Shown piece after piece: positions 7,409 to 13,344 of a stretch of 13,344 nucleotides of DNA. Each line of letters starts with the position of its first letter. Position 1 is the first letter of the stretch. This DNA comes from Clostridiales bacterium (GTDB lineage Bacteria > Bacillota > Clostridia > Oscillospirales > CAG-382): NCBI GenBank assembly GCA_004553575.1, contig SFLA01000030.1, positions 1 to 13,344 on the forward strand, given 5' to 3'. The notes beneath the pieces are model-generated. The model searched no databases and had not been told where the DNA came from. It saw nothing but the letters and a program-made list of their open reading frames with translations. The translations under genes were made by a program, and so were the position numbers.

Positions 7409-7894
7409 ATGGCGGATATAAATATCGTACTGCACGAACCGGAAATACCGCAGAACACCGGTAATATCGCAAGAACCTGCGCGGCAACCGGCTGCGCGCT
7501 TCACCTTATAAAACCGCTCGGCTTCGATGTGGGAGACAGGCACCTTAAGCGCGCCGGTCTTGATTACTGGAAATATCTCGATATAAGCTACTACGACAAT
7601 ATAGATGATTTCTTTTCCAAAAACGAAGGTAAGTTTTATTACTTCACAACCAAGGCGGAGCGCCGCTACACTGACGCCGATTATTCCGGCAGGGTGTATC
7701 TCATCTTCGGAAAAGAGACGCGGGGGCTGCCGGAGGACATGTTGAAGGAGCACCGCGAGCGCTGCGTAAGAATACCCATGATTGATTCGATACGCAGTCT
7801 TAACCTGTCGAATTCCGCGGCAATCGGAGTGTACGAGGCACTGCGTCAGCGCGGATTTGCAGGGTTCAGAACGGAAGGAGTATTTCCCGAATGA
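7409..7894 (+). CDS. trmL: tRNA (cytidine/uridine-34 2'-O-)-methyltransferase TrmL-like (161 aa)
   Basis: A SPOUT-class methyltransferase that uses SAM to 2'-O-methylate the wobble nucleotide of tRNA-Leu species (family knowledge: TrmL/CspR). The sequence has the family N-terminus (INIVLHEPEIPQNTGNIART, residues 4-23) and the trefoil-knot SAM motifs GKETRGLP (101-108) and SLNLSNSAAIGVYEALRQ (130-147). At 161 aa it has the usual length. I chose ATG 7409 because AAAGGGGTGA (7391-7400) precedes it by 8 nt and because the ATG at 7370 lies inside the promoter. Its last four bases overlap the mnmE start (ATGA). First gene of the operon. Related SpoU/TrmH enzymes are the only alternative; the short length and NTGN motif favour TrmL. 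Confidence 0.93.
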   Translation: MADINIVLHEPEIPQNTGNIARTCAATGCALHLIKPLGFDVGDRHLKRAGLDYWKYLDISYYDNIDDFFSKNEGKFYYFTTKAERRYTDADYSGRVYLIFGKETRGLPEDMLKEHRERCVRIPMIDSIRSLNLSNSAAIGVYEALRQRGFAGFRTEGVFPE

Positions 7895-9234
7895 GTACGA
7901 TAGCGGCGATCTCAACTCCGCGCGGAGTCGGAGGAATCGCGGTGATAAGAGTTTCCGGAGACGACGCCGCGGCGGTCTGCGGCAGAATCTTCCTTCCCAA
8001 AAGCGGGAAAGCCATGGATTCCTACCCCGCGGGAACCGAGGTGCACGGCACCTTCAGGGACGGCAGCGGCGATTTCGACGACGGTATGGCCGTGCTGTTC
8101 CGCGCCCCCCGTTCGTTCACCGGAGAGGACACGGCGGAGTTCTCGTGCCACGGAGGCCTGCTTGTACAGCAGAGACTGCTTGCCGCCTGCTTTGCGGCGG
8201 GCTGTGTTCCGGCAATACCGGGTGAGTTTTCAAAACGGGCTTTTATAAACGGAAAGCTTACGCTGTCGCAGGCGGAGGCTATCGGCGGTATTATTGACGC
8301 GCGCACCGACGAATGCCTTTCCGCAGGGCTGAGACAGCTCGGCGGAAGTCTTTCCGAAGAGATAAACGGTATTTCGCACGAGCTTGTTTCGGCTGCCGCC
8401 GCCATATGTGCCTGTGCGGATTATCCCGACGAGGATATAACCGAAACCACCTCCGAAGAGCTTAAGGAACGGCTGGAAAGGGTGCTCGGTAGGCTGGAGG
8501 CCCTTATAAAGACCCATCGCTACGGGAAAGCGATTTCGGACGGGATAAAAACCGTTATCTGCGGCAGACCCAACACCGGCAAATCAACGCTTATGAACCG
8601 TCTGTGCGGCGAAGACCGGGTTATCGTGTCCGATTCCGCGGGTACGACCCGTGACGTCGTAACCGAAACCGTGAGGGTCGGAAGCGTGCTTCTGCGTCTC
8701 TCCGACACCGCGGGAATACGCGACGGTGCGGAAGGCGCCGAAAAATCCGGAATAGAGCGAAGCAAAAGCATGATCGAATCCGCAGAGCTTATTCTGTGCG
8801 TGTTCGACGGCAGCAAGGATTTGACCGATGACGACCGCGAGCTGATACGGGCGACTGAGCCGTACCGTGCGAATACCGTGTGCGTTATGAACAAGTGCGA
8901 TCTGGGCAGATGTGCTTCCCCGTTCGAGCCTGCGGTTTACGTTTCTGCCAAAAGCGGAGACAACATGGCACAGCTTTACGAACTGATAAACAGTTTTGCG
9001 GGAAAGAACGACGCCGGAAACGGCGAGATAATCGTGTCGGCAAGACAACACGCGGCGGCTGTACGCTGTGCGGAGGCCGTTAGGGACGCGCTGACCACGC
9101 TTGACGGTTTTACGCCGGACGTGGCGGCGACGGATATAGCCCGCGCCGCGGCGGCGATAGGAGAGATCGACGGCAGAACCGTCGGAGAGGAGATAGTCGG
9201 CGAGATATTCTCGCATTTCTGTGTGGGCAAATGA
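7891..9234 (+). CDS. mnmE: tRNA modification GTPase MnmE (447 aa)
   Basis: With MnmG it installs the (carboxymethyl)aminomethyl group on U34 of tRNAs reading NNA/NNG codons; it is a K+-dependent, dimerising GTPase. The N-terminal tetrahydrofolate-binding domain begins STIAAISTPRGVGGIAVIRV (2-21). The G domain carries G1 GRPNTGKS (225-232), G2 TTRD (252-255), G3 DTAG (272-275), G4 NKCD (334-337) and G5 SAK (352-354). The C-terminus is FCVGK with the conserved Cys at 444; the usual form is FCIGK. Length is typical. The start ATG overlaps the trmL stop and the stop overlaps the mnmG start, both as ATGA. A usable Shine-Dalgarno (GAAGGAG) lies in the trmL 3' end. Confidence 0.98.
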   Translation: MSTIAAISTPRGVGGIAVIRVSGDDAAAVCGRIFLPKSGKAMDSYPAGTEVHGTFRDGSGDFDDGMAVLFRAPRSFTGEDTAEFSCHGGLLVQQRLLAACFAAGCVPAIPGEFSKRAFINGKLTLSQAEAIGGIIDARTDECLSAGLRQLGGSLSEEINGISHELVSAAAAICACADYPDEDITETTSEELKERLERVLGRLEALIKTHRYGKAISDGIKTVICGRPNTGKSTLMNRLCGEDRVIVSDSAGTTRDVVTETVRVGSVLLRLSDTAGIRDGAEGAEKSGIERSKSMIESAELILCVFDGSKDLTDDDRELIRATEPYRANTVCVMNKCDLGRCASPFEPAVYVSAKSGDNMAQLYELINSFAGKNDAGNGEIIVSARQHAAAVRCAEAVRDALTTLDGFTPDVAATDIARAAAAIGEIDGRTVGEEIVGEIFSHFCVGK

Positions 9235-11111
9235 CTGCTGATTACGAAGGCGAACGCTACGGCGTCGCCGTTATAGGTGCCGGACACGCCGGGCTCGAGG
9301 CGGCGCTCGCCTGCGCACGCATGGGCGTAAAGACGGCGCTGTTCACCCTTACCCTCGATCTTGTCGGAAATATGCCCTGCAATCCGTCGATAGGCGGAAC
9401 CGGCAAGGGACAGCTCGTGTTCGAAATAGACGCGCTCGGCGGCGAGATGGGCAGAGCCGCGGACGCGGTGATGATACAGAGCCGGATGCTTAATCCGAGC
9501 AAAGGCCCGGCAGTTCAGTCGCTGCGGATGCAGGCGGACCGTGTCGCATACCGCGATTATATGAAGAAAACCGCGGAGCACACCGAAAACCTTGACCTTA
9601 TACAGGCAGAGGTCACGGCGATAGACGTGAAGGACGGCAGAACAGCCGGAGTGATCACCGCCTTCGGCGGGTACTTCCCCGTCGGTGCGGCGATTATCGC
9701 CACCGGAACCTCGCTTAAAGGGCGCGTGATAGTCGGAGAGCACACACGCGAGGCGGGACCGGACAACACAGTGGCGGCGTCAAGGCTTTCCGAATCGCTT
9801 TCCGAAAACGGAATCGACCTTGTAAGGTTCAAAACCGGAACCCCGCCCCGTGTGAGGTCGGACTCCGTAGATTATTCCCTGATGGAAAGACAGCCGGGAG
9901 ACGATTACCCGGTTATGTTCACGACAGAAAATCCCGGAACAAACCGCCGCGACTGCTACATTACCTACACCAACCCCGAAACTCACCGCATAATACGCGA
10001 AAACCTTCACCGGTCGCCGTTGTTTTCCGGCGAGATAAAGGGAACGGGACCCAGGTACTGCCCGTCTATCGAAGATAAAATCGTTAAATTCCCCGACCGC
10101 GAGCGCCACCAGATTTTCGTGGAGCCGATGGGGCTGAACACAGAGGAGGTCTACCTTCAGGGGCTTTCTTCGTCGCTTCCGGAGGACGTGCAGAAGCAGA
10201 TCGTCCATTCGATAAGGGGTCTCGAGCATGCCGTATTCATGCGCACGGCATACGCTATCGAATACGACTGCTGCGATCCCACACAGCTTCTGCCGACTCT
10301 CGAATTCAAGAGCATCCGGGGGCTTTACGGCGCCGGACAGTTCAACGGTAGTTCCGGCTACGAGGAGGCGGCGGCACAGGGTATAGTTGCGGGCATAAAT
10401 GCGGCGCTTAAGCTGCAGGGACGCGAGCCGCTTATTCTGAAGCGGAGCGAAAGCTATATAGGAACGCTGATCGACGATCTCGTTTCCAAAGGCACAAACG
10501 AGCCGTACCGCATGATGACCTCGCGCAGCGAATACCGTCTGCTGCTGCGTCAGGACAATGCGGCGCAGAGGCTTATAGAGTACGGCAGATATGCCGGACT
10601 CGTCAGCGACGAAAAATACTCGGCTTACCTGTCGCTGTACGGGGCGGTCGAAGAAGAAAAGGAATACCTGCGCACCCATTCCCTTCCCGGCGGCGAGGTG
10701 CTGGATTCATTGCTTATCAAGCACGGATATGAGCCGACAGGCGCAGGAATGCGCATGGCGGAGCTGCTGCGGCGTCCGGGGATAACCCACGCTGAGCTTT
10801 GTGCCGCGGACGGAAGAAGCGTTCCGCGGGGAGTTGCACGAAGAGCCGAGACCGAATTGAAATACGAAGGCTACATAAAAAAAGAACTCGAGCAGGTCGC
10901 CAGGTTCTCAAAGCTCGAAAGCAAGGCTCTGCCCGCTGACCAGGACTACACCGAGGTAAAAGGGATACGCACGGAGGCGGCGCAGAAGCTCAATAAATTC
11001 CGTCCCGCTAGCATCGGGCAGGCTTCCAGGATATCCGGCATATCGCCCGCGGACATATCGGTTCTGCTGATATGGCTGGAACAGAGGAGACGAAATGGAC
11101 AGAATAGCTGA
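9231..11111 (+). CDS. mnmG: tRNA uridine-5-carboxymethylaminomethyl modification enzyme MnmG (626 aa)
   Basis: FAD-dependent partner of MnmE (also called GidA). The N-terminal Rossmann motif is VIGAGHAGLEAALACARMG (14-32), with GAGHAG at 16-21. It is followed by NPSIGGTGKGQLVFEIDALG (51-70), GTSLKGRVIVGE (159-170), RFKTGTPPR (199-207), GTGPRYCPSIEDKIVKF (271-287, containing the conserved Cys277) and the folate-region motif GQFNGSSGYEEAAAQG (369-384; INGTTGYEEAA in many homologues). The C-terminal helical domain that binds MnmE/tRNA is complete and length is normal. Its own Shine-Dalgarno is weak (GTGGG), consistent with coupling through the 4-nt overlap with mnmE. It overlaps rsmG by 17 nt. 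Confidence 0.98.
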   Translation: MTADYEGERYGVAVIGAGHAGLEAALACARMGVKTALFTLTLDLVGNMPCNPSIGGTGKGQLVFEIDALGGEMGRAADAVMIQSRMLNPSKGPAVQSLRMQADRVAYRDYMKKTAEHTENLDLIQAEVTAIDVKDGRTAGVITAFGGYFPVGAAIIATGTSLKGRVIVGEHTREAGPDNTVAASRLSESLSENGIDLVRFKTGTPPRVRSDSVDYSLMERQPGDDYPVMFTTENPGTNRRDCYITYTNPETHRIIRENLHRSPLFSGEIKGTGPRYCPSIEDKIVKFPDRERHQIFVEPMGLNTEEVYLQGLSSSLPEDVQKQIVHSIRGLEHAVFMRTAYAIEYDCCDPTQLLPTLEFKSIRGLYGAGQFNGSSGYEEAAAQGIVAGINAALKLQGREPLILKRSESYIGTLIDDLVSKGTNEPYRMMTSRSEYRLLLRQDNAAQRLIEYGRYAGLVSDEKYSAYLSLYGAVEEEKEYLRTHSLPGGEVLDSLLIKHGYEPTGAGMRMAELLRRPGITHAELCAADGRSVPRGVARRAETELKYEGYIKKELEQVARFSKLESKALPADQDYTEVKGIRTEAAQKLNKFRPASIGQASRISGISPADISVLLIWLEQRRRNGQNS

Positions 11112-11799
11112 ACTTACAAAAGAATACTCTCCGGTCCCTCTTTCGGACGATCAGCTTAAAAAGCTGTCGGCGGTATCCGAAGCACTGCGCCGTATACACG
11201 GCAGCCTGAATGTCACCAACCTGAACACGGACGAGGAAATAGCGCTGCTGCACTATGTAGATTCGCTTACCGCAGCGCAGACGGGTCTGTTTGACGGCAA
11301 GAATGTAATAGACGTCGGCTGCGGAGGAGGATTTCCCACCTTTCCGCTCGCGGCGGCTTTCCCCGGCAGTTCTTTTACTGCGCTCGACAGCACCGCAAAA
11401 AAGCTTGCGTTTGTCGAAGAGACCGCAGAATCCGCAGGGATAACCAACGTCCGCACACTCTGCGCACGAGCCGAGGATGCAGGCAGAAGCTCCGGACGGG
11501 AAGACTATGACGTCGCCGTATCGCGCGGGGTTGCCCGTCTTAACACACTGTGCGAATGGTGTCTGCCGCTTGTAAAGGTCGGCGGAAGCTTTGTCGCAAT
11601 GAAGGGCAGAAGCGGACGCGAGGAAGCCGCAGAGGCGGAAAACGCAATAAAAACGCTCGGGGGAGGCGAGGTGCGGATTATCGATGTCGGCATACCGGTA
11701 TTTAACCGCGAGCACACGCTTATTGTTATTAAAAAGCTGTCACATACACCTGCGGCTTATCCCCGCGCAGGCGGCGCGATAAAGAAAAAGCCGCTGTAA
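11095..11799 (+). CDS. rsmG: 16S rRNA (guanine-527-N7)-methyltransferase RsmG (234 aa)
   Basis: Methylates G527 of 16S rRNA in the 530 loop using SAM; loss of this enzyme gives low-level streptomycin resistance in several bacteria (established). The SAM motif is VIDVGCGGGFPTFPL (71-85), usually DVGTGAGFPGIPL, so it has a slightly divergent glycine loop. ALDST.KK..F (96-106), SRGVARL (143-149; RAVA in most homologues) and the terminal YPR..G..KKKPL (222-234) are family signatures. The start at 11095 lies inside the mnmG end, with GAGGAGA 4-5 nt upstream. Length matches the family. Order mnmE-mnmG-rsmG is the classic conserved arrangement. Confidence 0.95.
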   Translation: MDRIAELTKEYSPVPLSDDQLKKLSAVSEALRRIHGSLNVTNLNTDEEIALLHYVDSLTAAQTGLFDGKNVIDVGCGGGFPTFPLAAAFPGSSFTALDSTAKKLAFVEETAESAGITNVRTLCARAEDAGRSSGREDYDVAVSRGVARLNTLCEWCLPLVKVGGSFVAMKGRSGREEAAEAENAIKTLGGGEVRIIDVGIPVFNREHTLIVIKKLSHTPAAYPRAGGAIKKKPL

Positions 11800-11811
11800 G
11801 GAGCCGATGAA

Positions 11812-12348
11812 ATGAAGAGAAATGCTTTAGGACAGACCGAAGCTGAATTCCTGGCGGCATACGACCCGTCGAAGTACGAGCGCCCGTCGGTAACGGTGGA
11901 TATCGCGGTCTTCTGCCGCGGGAAGGTTCTGCTTATTAAACGAGGCAATCACCCGTTTATAGGGTCGTGGGCGCTGCCGGGCGGATTTGTAAACCCCGAC
12001 GAGACCTGCGAGCAGGCGGCGGCACGGGAGCTGAAAGAAGAAACCGGCGTGGAATCGGTGCCGGAGCAGCTTCATACTTACTCCGACCCGCACCGGGATC
12101 CTCGCACCCGTATCATAACCGTGGCATACACCGCCGGTTTCGATACTCTGCCGGACACGGCAGCAGGTGACGACGCCGCCGACGCGAAGTGGTTCGACAT
12201 ATCGCTGTGCGGGAGTCTTATAACCCTGAAGTGCGAAGATGACACTCTTAAAGTATCGATATCGGGTCAAAGCGAAGATCTCGCATCCGACCACGGGCTG
12301 ATACTGACCGACGCAATGAAAAAGATGGGTATTATTCCCCTCTCTTGA
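11812..12348 (+). CDS. NUDIX hydrolase, ADP-ribose pyrophosphatase-like (178 aa)
   Basis: Hydrolyses a nucleoside diphosphate linked to another moiety; substrate unproven. The 23-residue NUDIX box is perfect at 58-80: G58, E64, R72-E73, E76-E77, G79 (GX5EX7REUXEEXGU). The upstream YDPSKYERPSVTVD and downstream YSDPHRDPRTRIITVAY are typical of the COG1051/ADP-ribose pyrophosphatase subgroup, so ADP-ribose or a related NAD-derived compound is the best guess. No C-terminal winged helix is present, so it is not an NrtR-type regulator. AAGGAG (11798-11803) sits 8 nt before the ATG, overlapping the rsmG stop. Last protein gene of the operon; its TGA lies within the -35 box of the tRNA promoter and there is no terminator before the tRNA. 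Confidence 0.9.
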   Translation: MKRNALGQTEAEFLAAYDPSKYERPSVTVDIAVFCRGKVLLIKRGNHPFIGSWALPGGFVNPDETCEQAAARELKEETGVESVPEQLHTYSDPHRDPRTRIITVAYTAGFDTLPDTAAGDDAADAKWFDISLCGSLITLKCEDDTLKVSISGQSEDLASDHGLILTDAMKKMGIIPLS

Positions 12349-12373
12349 CAAACCGCGAAGTACATATTATAAT
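12345..12373 (+). promoter_or_regulatory. Consensus promoter of tRNA-Gln, overlapping the NUDIX stop codon
   Basis: TTGACA (12345-12350), a 17-nt spacer and TATAAT (12368-12373): a full match to the vegetative consensus. The NUDIX TGA (12346-12348) lies inside the -35. Initiation is expected near 12380, ~19 nt before the mature tRNA 5' end. Confidence 0.88.
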
Positions 12374-12377
12374 TGAC

Positions 12378-12395
12378 TGCCGGGTGAATCCGGCA
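12378..12395 (+). other. Hairpin in the 5' leader of pre-tRNA-Gln
   Basis: TGCCGG (12378-12383) and CCGGCA (12390-12395) form a 6-bp stem with a GTGAAT loop, ending 3 nt before the tRNA. It covers nearly the whole leader between the expected start and the RNase P cleavage point. A role in leader stability or processing is inference. Confidence 0.5.
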
Positions 12396-12398
12396 TAC

Positions 12399-12475
12399 AG
12401 GGATATAGCCAAGCGGTTAAGGCAACGGACTTTGACTCCGTCATTACGCTGGTTCAAATCCAGCTATCCCTGCCA
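12399..12475 (+). tRNA. tRNA-Gln (anticodon UUG)
   Basis: A complete cloverleaf. Acceptor AGGGATA (12399-12405) pairs perfectly with TATCCCT (12465-12471). The D stem is GCC/GGC (12408-12410, 12421-12423). The anticodon stem ACGGA/TCCGT (12425-12429, 12437-12441) encloses loop CTTTGAC, giving anticodon TTG at 12432-12434, which reads CAA. The variable loop is 6 nt. The T stem GCTGG/CCAGC holds TTCAAAT. The discriminator is G12472 and CCA is encoded (12473-12475). By family knowledge, tRNA-Gln(UUG) carries cmnm5s2U34, made in part by MnmE/MnmG, encoded in the operon just upstream. Confidence 0.97.
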
Positions 12476-12506
12476 AAAATCCGAGAACAAAGTTCTCGGA
12501 TTTTTC
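12476..12506 (+). terminator. Rho-independent terminator after tRNA-Gln
   Basis: AAATCCGAGAAC (12477-12488), loop AAA, GTTCTCGGATTT (12492-12503): a 12-bp perfect stem directly after the CCA, ending in TTTTT. It would end both the tRNA transcript and any readthrough from the NUDIX gene. Confidence 0.93.
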
Positions 12507-12685
12507 ATTTGTGCCGCAGGCACAACATCATTTGCCAGAAGGGCAACATCATTTCGAGCGAAGCGAGAACATCATTGCCGCTTGCGGCACAAATGAACGA
12601 TGTTGAGGCGTTGCCTCAAATGATGTGGGCTTACGCCCAATGATGTTACGGCTTCGCCGTAAATGAAGTTGCGCTTTGCGCAAAC
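12505..12685. repeat. Array of eight short hairpins joined by a 10-nt linker that inverts midway
   Basis: Stem-loops follow one another every 20-25 nt. They are TTGTGCC/GGCACAA (12509-12525), TTGCC/GGCAA (12532-12546), an imperfect TCG/CGA (12554-12566), TGCCGC/GCGGCA (12576-12589), TTGAGGC/GCCTCAA (12603-12619), TGGGC/GCCCA (12626-12639), TTACGGC/GCCGTAA (12646-12662) and TTGCGC/GCGCAA (12669-12683). Stem sequences differ, but the linkers are the same. AACATCATTT stands at 12524-12533 and 12545-12554, and nine of its ten bases at 12568-12576. The reverse complement AAATGATGTT follows at 12591-12604 (with AC inserted), 12618-12626, 12638-12647 and 12661-12670 (one change in each of the last two). 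It starts inside the T-tract of the tRNA terminator. No protein is encoded. Function unknown. Confidence 0.85.
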
Positions 12686-12693
12686 GGAATTAG

Positions 12694-12710
12694 ACCGTTC
12701 GCTCGGTTTT
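12694..12710 (+). other. Weak terminator-like hairpin after the array
   Basis: ACCG (12694-12697), loop TTCGCT, CGGT (12704-12707), then T-rich TTTTC. Only four base pairs; it may be a ninth, decayed unit of the array without the linker. Confidence 0.25.
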
Positions 12711-12740
12711 CGACTCTGAAGTTTTTCGAAATTTTGCAGA

Positions 12741-12796
12741 TGCATTTCGGGTTTTCCGGTCTGTAGCCGGATTCGAACCGGCGAAATGCATTTTTT
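12741..12796 (+). terminator. Long hairpin followed by T6, probable terminator
   Basis: TGCATTTCG (12741-12749) pairs with CGAAATGCA (12782-12790). Inside it CCGGT (12756-12760) can pair with ACCGG (12777-12781), leaving a 6-nt bulge on the left arm, or GCCGG/CCGGC can form instead. T6 follows at 12791-12796. No gene ends just upstream, so what it terminates is unclear. Confidence 0.4.
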
Positions 12797-12840
12797 GATA
12801 TTGCTTCCCCACAGAAGCAAATCCGTGGACAGATTCGAAC
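12766..12840 (-). other. Two tRNA T-arm-like remnants
   Basis: Read on the minus strand, 12766-12782 is GCCGGTTCGAATCCGGC: a 5-bp stem with a TTCGAAT loop, exactly the shape of a tRNA T arm. A second GTTCGAATC occurs at 12832-12840 with a poor stem. Neither has a matching acceptor, D or anticodon arm, so these are not tRNA genes. They could be scars of tRNA-targeted integration or chance. The first also serves as the inner part of the terminator-like hairpin. Confidence 0.3.
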
Positions 12841-12871
12841 TAACGAAGCACTTTAAATGTTTACAAAATTG

Positions 12872-12880
12872 TGGTATAAT
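12872..12880 (+). promoter_or_regulatory. Extended -10 promoter of the right-end gene
   Basis: TGGTATAAT: a perfect TATAAT (12875-12880) with the TGn extension. At 17-nt spacing the -35 is a weak TTTAAA. Initiation is expected near 12887, 18 nt before the TTG start. Confidence 0.5.
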
Positions 12881-12904
12881 GAAAGCAATAAAGGCGGTGT
12901 AGCT

Positions 12905-13344
12905 TTGCAAGACATTAAAACTAAAATCGTATCACTTGTTGATAAATATAGAGAGCAATTAGCATCTAAGGGAATCAAAATCGACATTTCCAAAAGATAC
13001 GTAGAAACAGAAGTTGAAGAAAGATCGGGAGGTTATGCAAATGCAGGACAAGCAATCTTCAACATCTTTGATCGAGCGATCGATAGAAAAAAGGAAAAAG
13101 AAAAGGGCTATAATTTTGAGAGAAACAAATACCATACCATTATATTAACAGTTGTTCCTTTGGATACAAAACTTGTAAACATTAAAGAGTGTAGAGAATA
13201 TGCGTTTGTTTTCAAGAAAACAGAGCGAGCTCATCTCGGCCAAGAGCCTCAAAGAAAAATATATCAAGAAGCGAAAGTGCTTTCAAAAGTAGAAAAAAGA
13301 ATATTGAAAATTCTTAAGAATGCCGACAAAAAAACCTTGCAACA
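12905..13344 (+). CDS. Unrecognised charged protein, 5' part only (TTG start), runs off right end
   Basis: The frame is open for 146 codons to the window end. There is no in-frame ATG near its beginning. TTG 12905 has AAAGGCGG (12890-12897) 7 nt upstream and lies just below an extended -10, so I take it as the start. The product is hydrophilic and rich in Lys, Glu and Ile: LQDIKTKIVSLVDKYREQL, then a Gly-containing stretch (SGGYANAGQAIFNIFDRAID, 41-60), a KKEKEKG patch (62-68), a beta-rich part (YHTIILTVVPLDTKLVNI, 76-93) and a basic helical end (SKVEKRILKILKNADKK, 127-143). No signal peptide or membrane segment appears in the visible part. Base composition and codon use (AAA, ATT, GAA) are far more AT-rich than the core operons, suggesting recent acquisition. 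I do not recognise the family. Confidence 0.65.
   Translation, partial: MQDIKTKIVSLVDKYREQLASKGIKIDISKRYVETEVEERSGGYANAGQAIFNIFDRAIDRKKEKEKGYNFERNKYHTIILTVVPLDTKLVNIKECREYAFVFKKTERAHLGQEPQRKIYQEAKVLSKVEKRILKILKNADKKTLQ

Noticed and set aside
12449..12475. tRNA-Gln 3' end as an integrase attachment site with a direct repeat
   Set aside because: No second copy of the tRNA-Gln 3' end was seen in the rest of the window; the downstream T-arm-like sequences differ from it. A repeat beyond the window cannot be excluded.
12505..12685. CRISPR array
   Set aside because: The conserved unit is only 10 nt, the variable parts are self-complementary stems rather than free spacers, the unit inverts midway, and no cas gene is visible.
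12766..12845. A complete tRNA gene on the minus strand
   Set aside because: Only the T arm is formed. The best 5' acceptor candidate pairs for five bases at most, and no D or anticodon arm can be drawn.
12879..12902. Seven-codon leader peptide (ATG AAA ... TAG) before the right-end gene
   Set aside because: Its ATG overlaps the -10 box, so it would not be in the transcript.

Overview
The window looks like a chromosomal segment of a Bacillota (Clostridia-type) bacterium, probably gut- or metagenome-derived. The grounds are AGGAGG-type ribosome binding sites, sigma-A-like promoters (TTGACA-17-TATAAT in the best case), a SecA ending in a SEC-C zinc tail, a TTG start with a strong Shine-Dalgarno, and protein sequences closest to clostridial families. 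The species cannot be named from sequence alone. The standard bacterial code fits: Trp is TGG and TGA terminates.

Layout. (1) Positions 1-710 are an accessory edge. A GC-rich protein-coding remnant runs off the left end on the minus strand. It lies in frame behind the TGA of an AT-rich XRE-type regulator gene (288-539, minus) that has its own promoter and palindromic operator-like repeats. A hairpin terminator at 654-710 separates this from the core. (2) Positions 802-7269 hold a minus-strand run: secA, a 178-aa membrane protein, a 439-aa membrane protein with an internal duplication, and asnB. Spacings are tight or overlapping, so this is probably one transcript read from secA to asnB. (3) Positions 7270-7408 are a divergent promoter region. 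(4) Positions 7409-12348 hold a plus-strand operon, trmL-mnmE-mnmG-rsmG-NUDIX, with two ATGA overlaps and one 17-nt overlap. (5) Positions 12345-12506 hold a tRNA-Gln(UUG) unit. It has a consensus promoter whose -35 box overlaps the NUDIX stop codon, a leader hairpin, the tRNA with encoded CCA, and a strong terminator. (6) Positions 12505-12685 hold an unusual array of eight short hairpins. They are joined by a 10-nt linker, AACATCATTT, which switches to its reverse complement halfway through. (7) Positions 12686-13344 are a second AT-rich accessory edge. It has tRNA T-arm-like sequences, a terminator-like hairpin and the 5' part of an unrecognised gene that runs off the right end.

Functionally the core deals with translation and export. 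TrmL and MnmE/MnmG modify the wobble base of tRNAs, and tRNA-Gln(UUG), encoded just downstream, belongs to a known class of MnmEG substrates. RsmG methylates 16S rRNA. SecA drives protein export. AsnB makes asparagine. mnmE-mnmG-rsmG is the conserved trio usually found near oriC, but here its usual upstream (rpmH-rnpA-yidC-jag) and downstream (parA-parB) partners are absent from the window.

The most unusual item is the symmetric hairpin array after the tRNA. Next are the HTH/remnant junction at the left end and the duplicated membrane protein family between secA and asnB.
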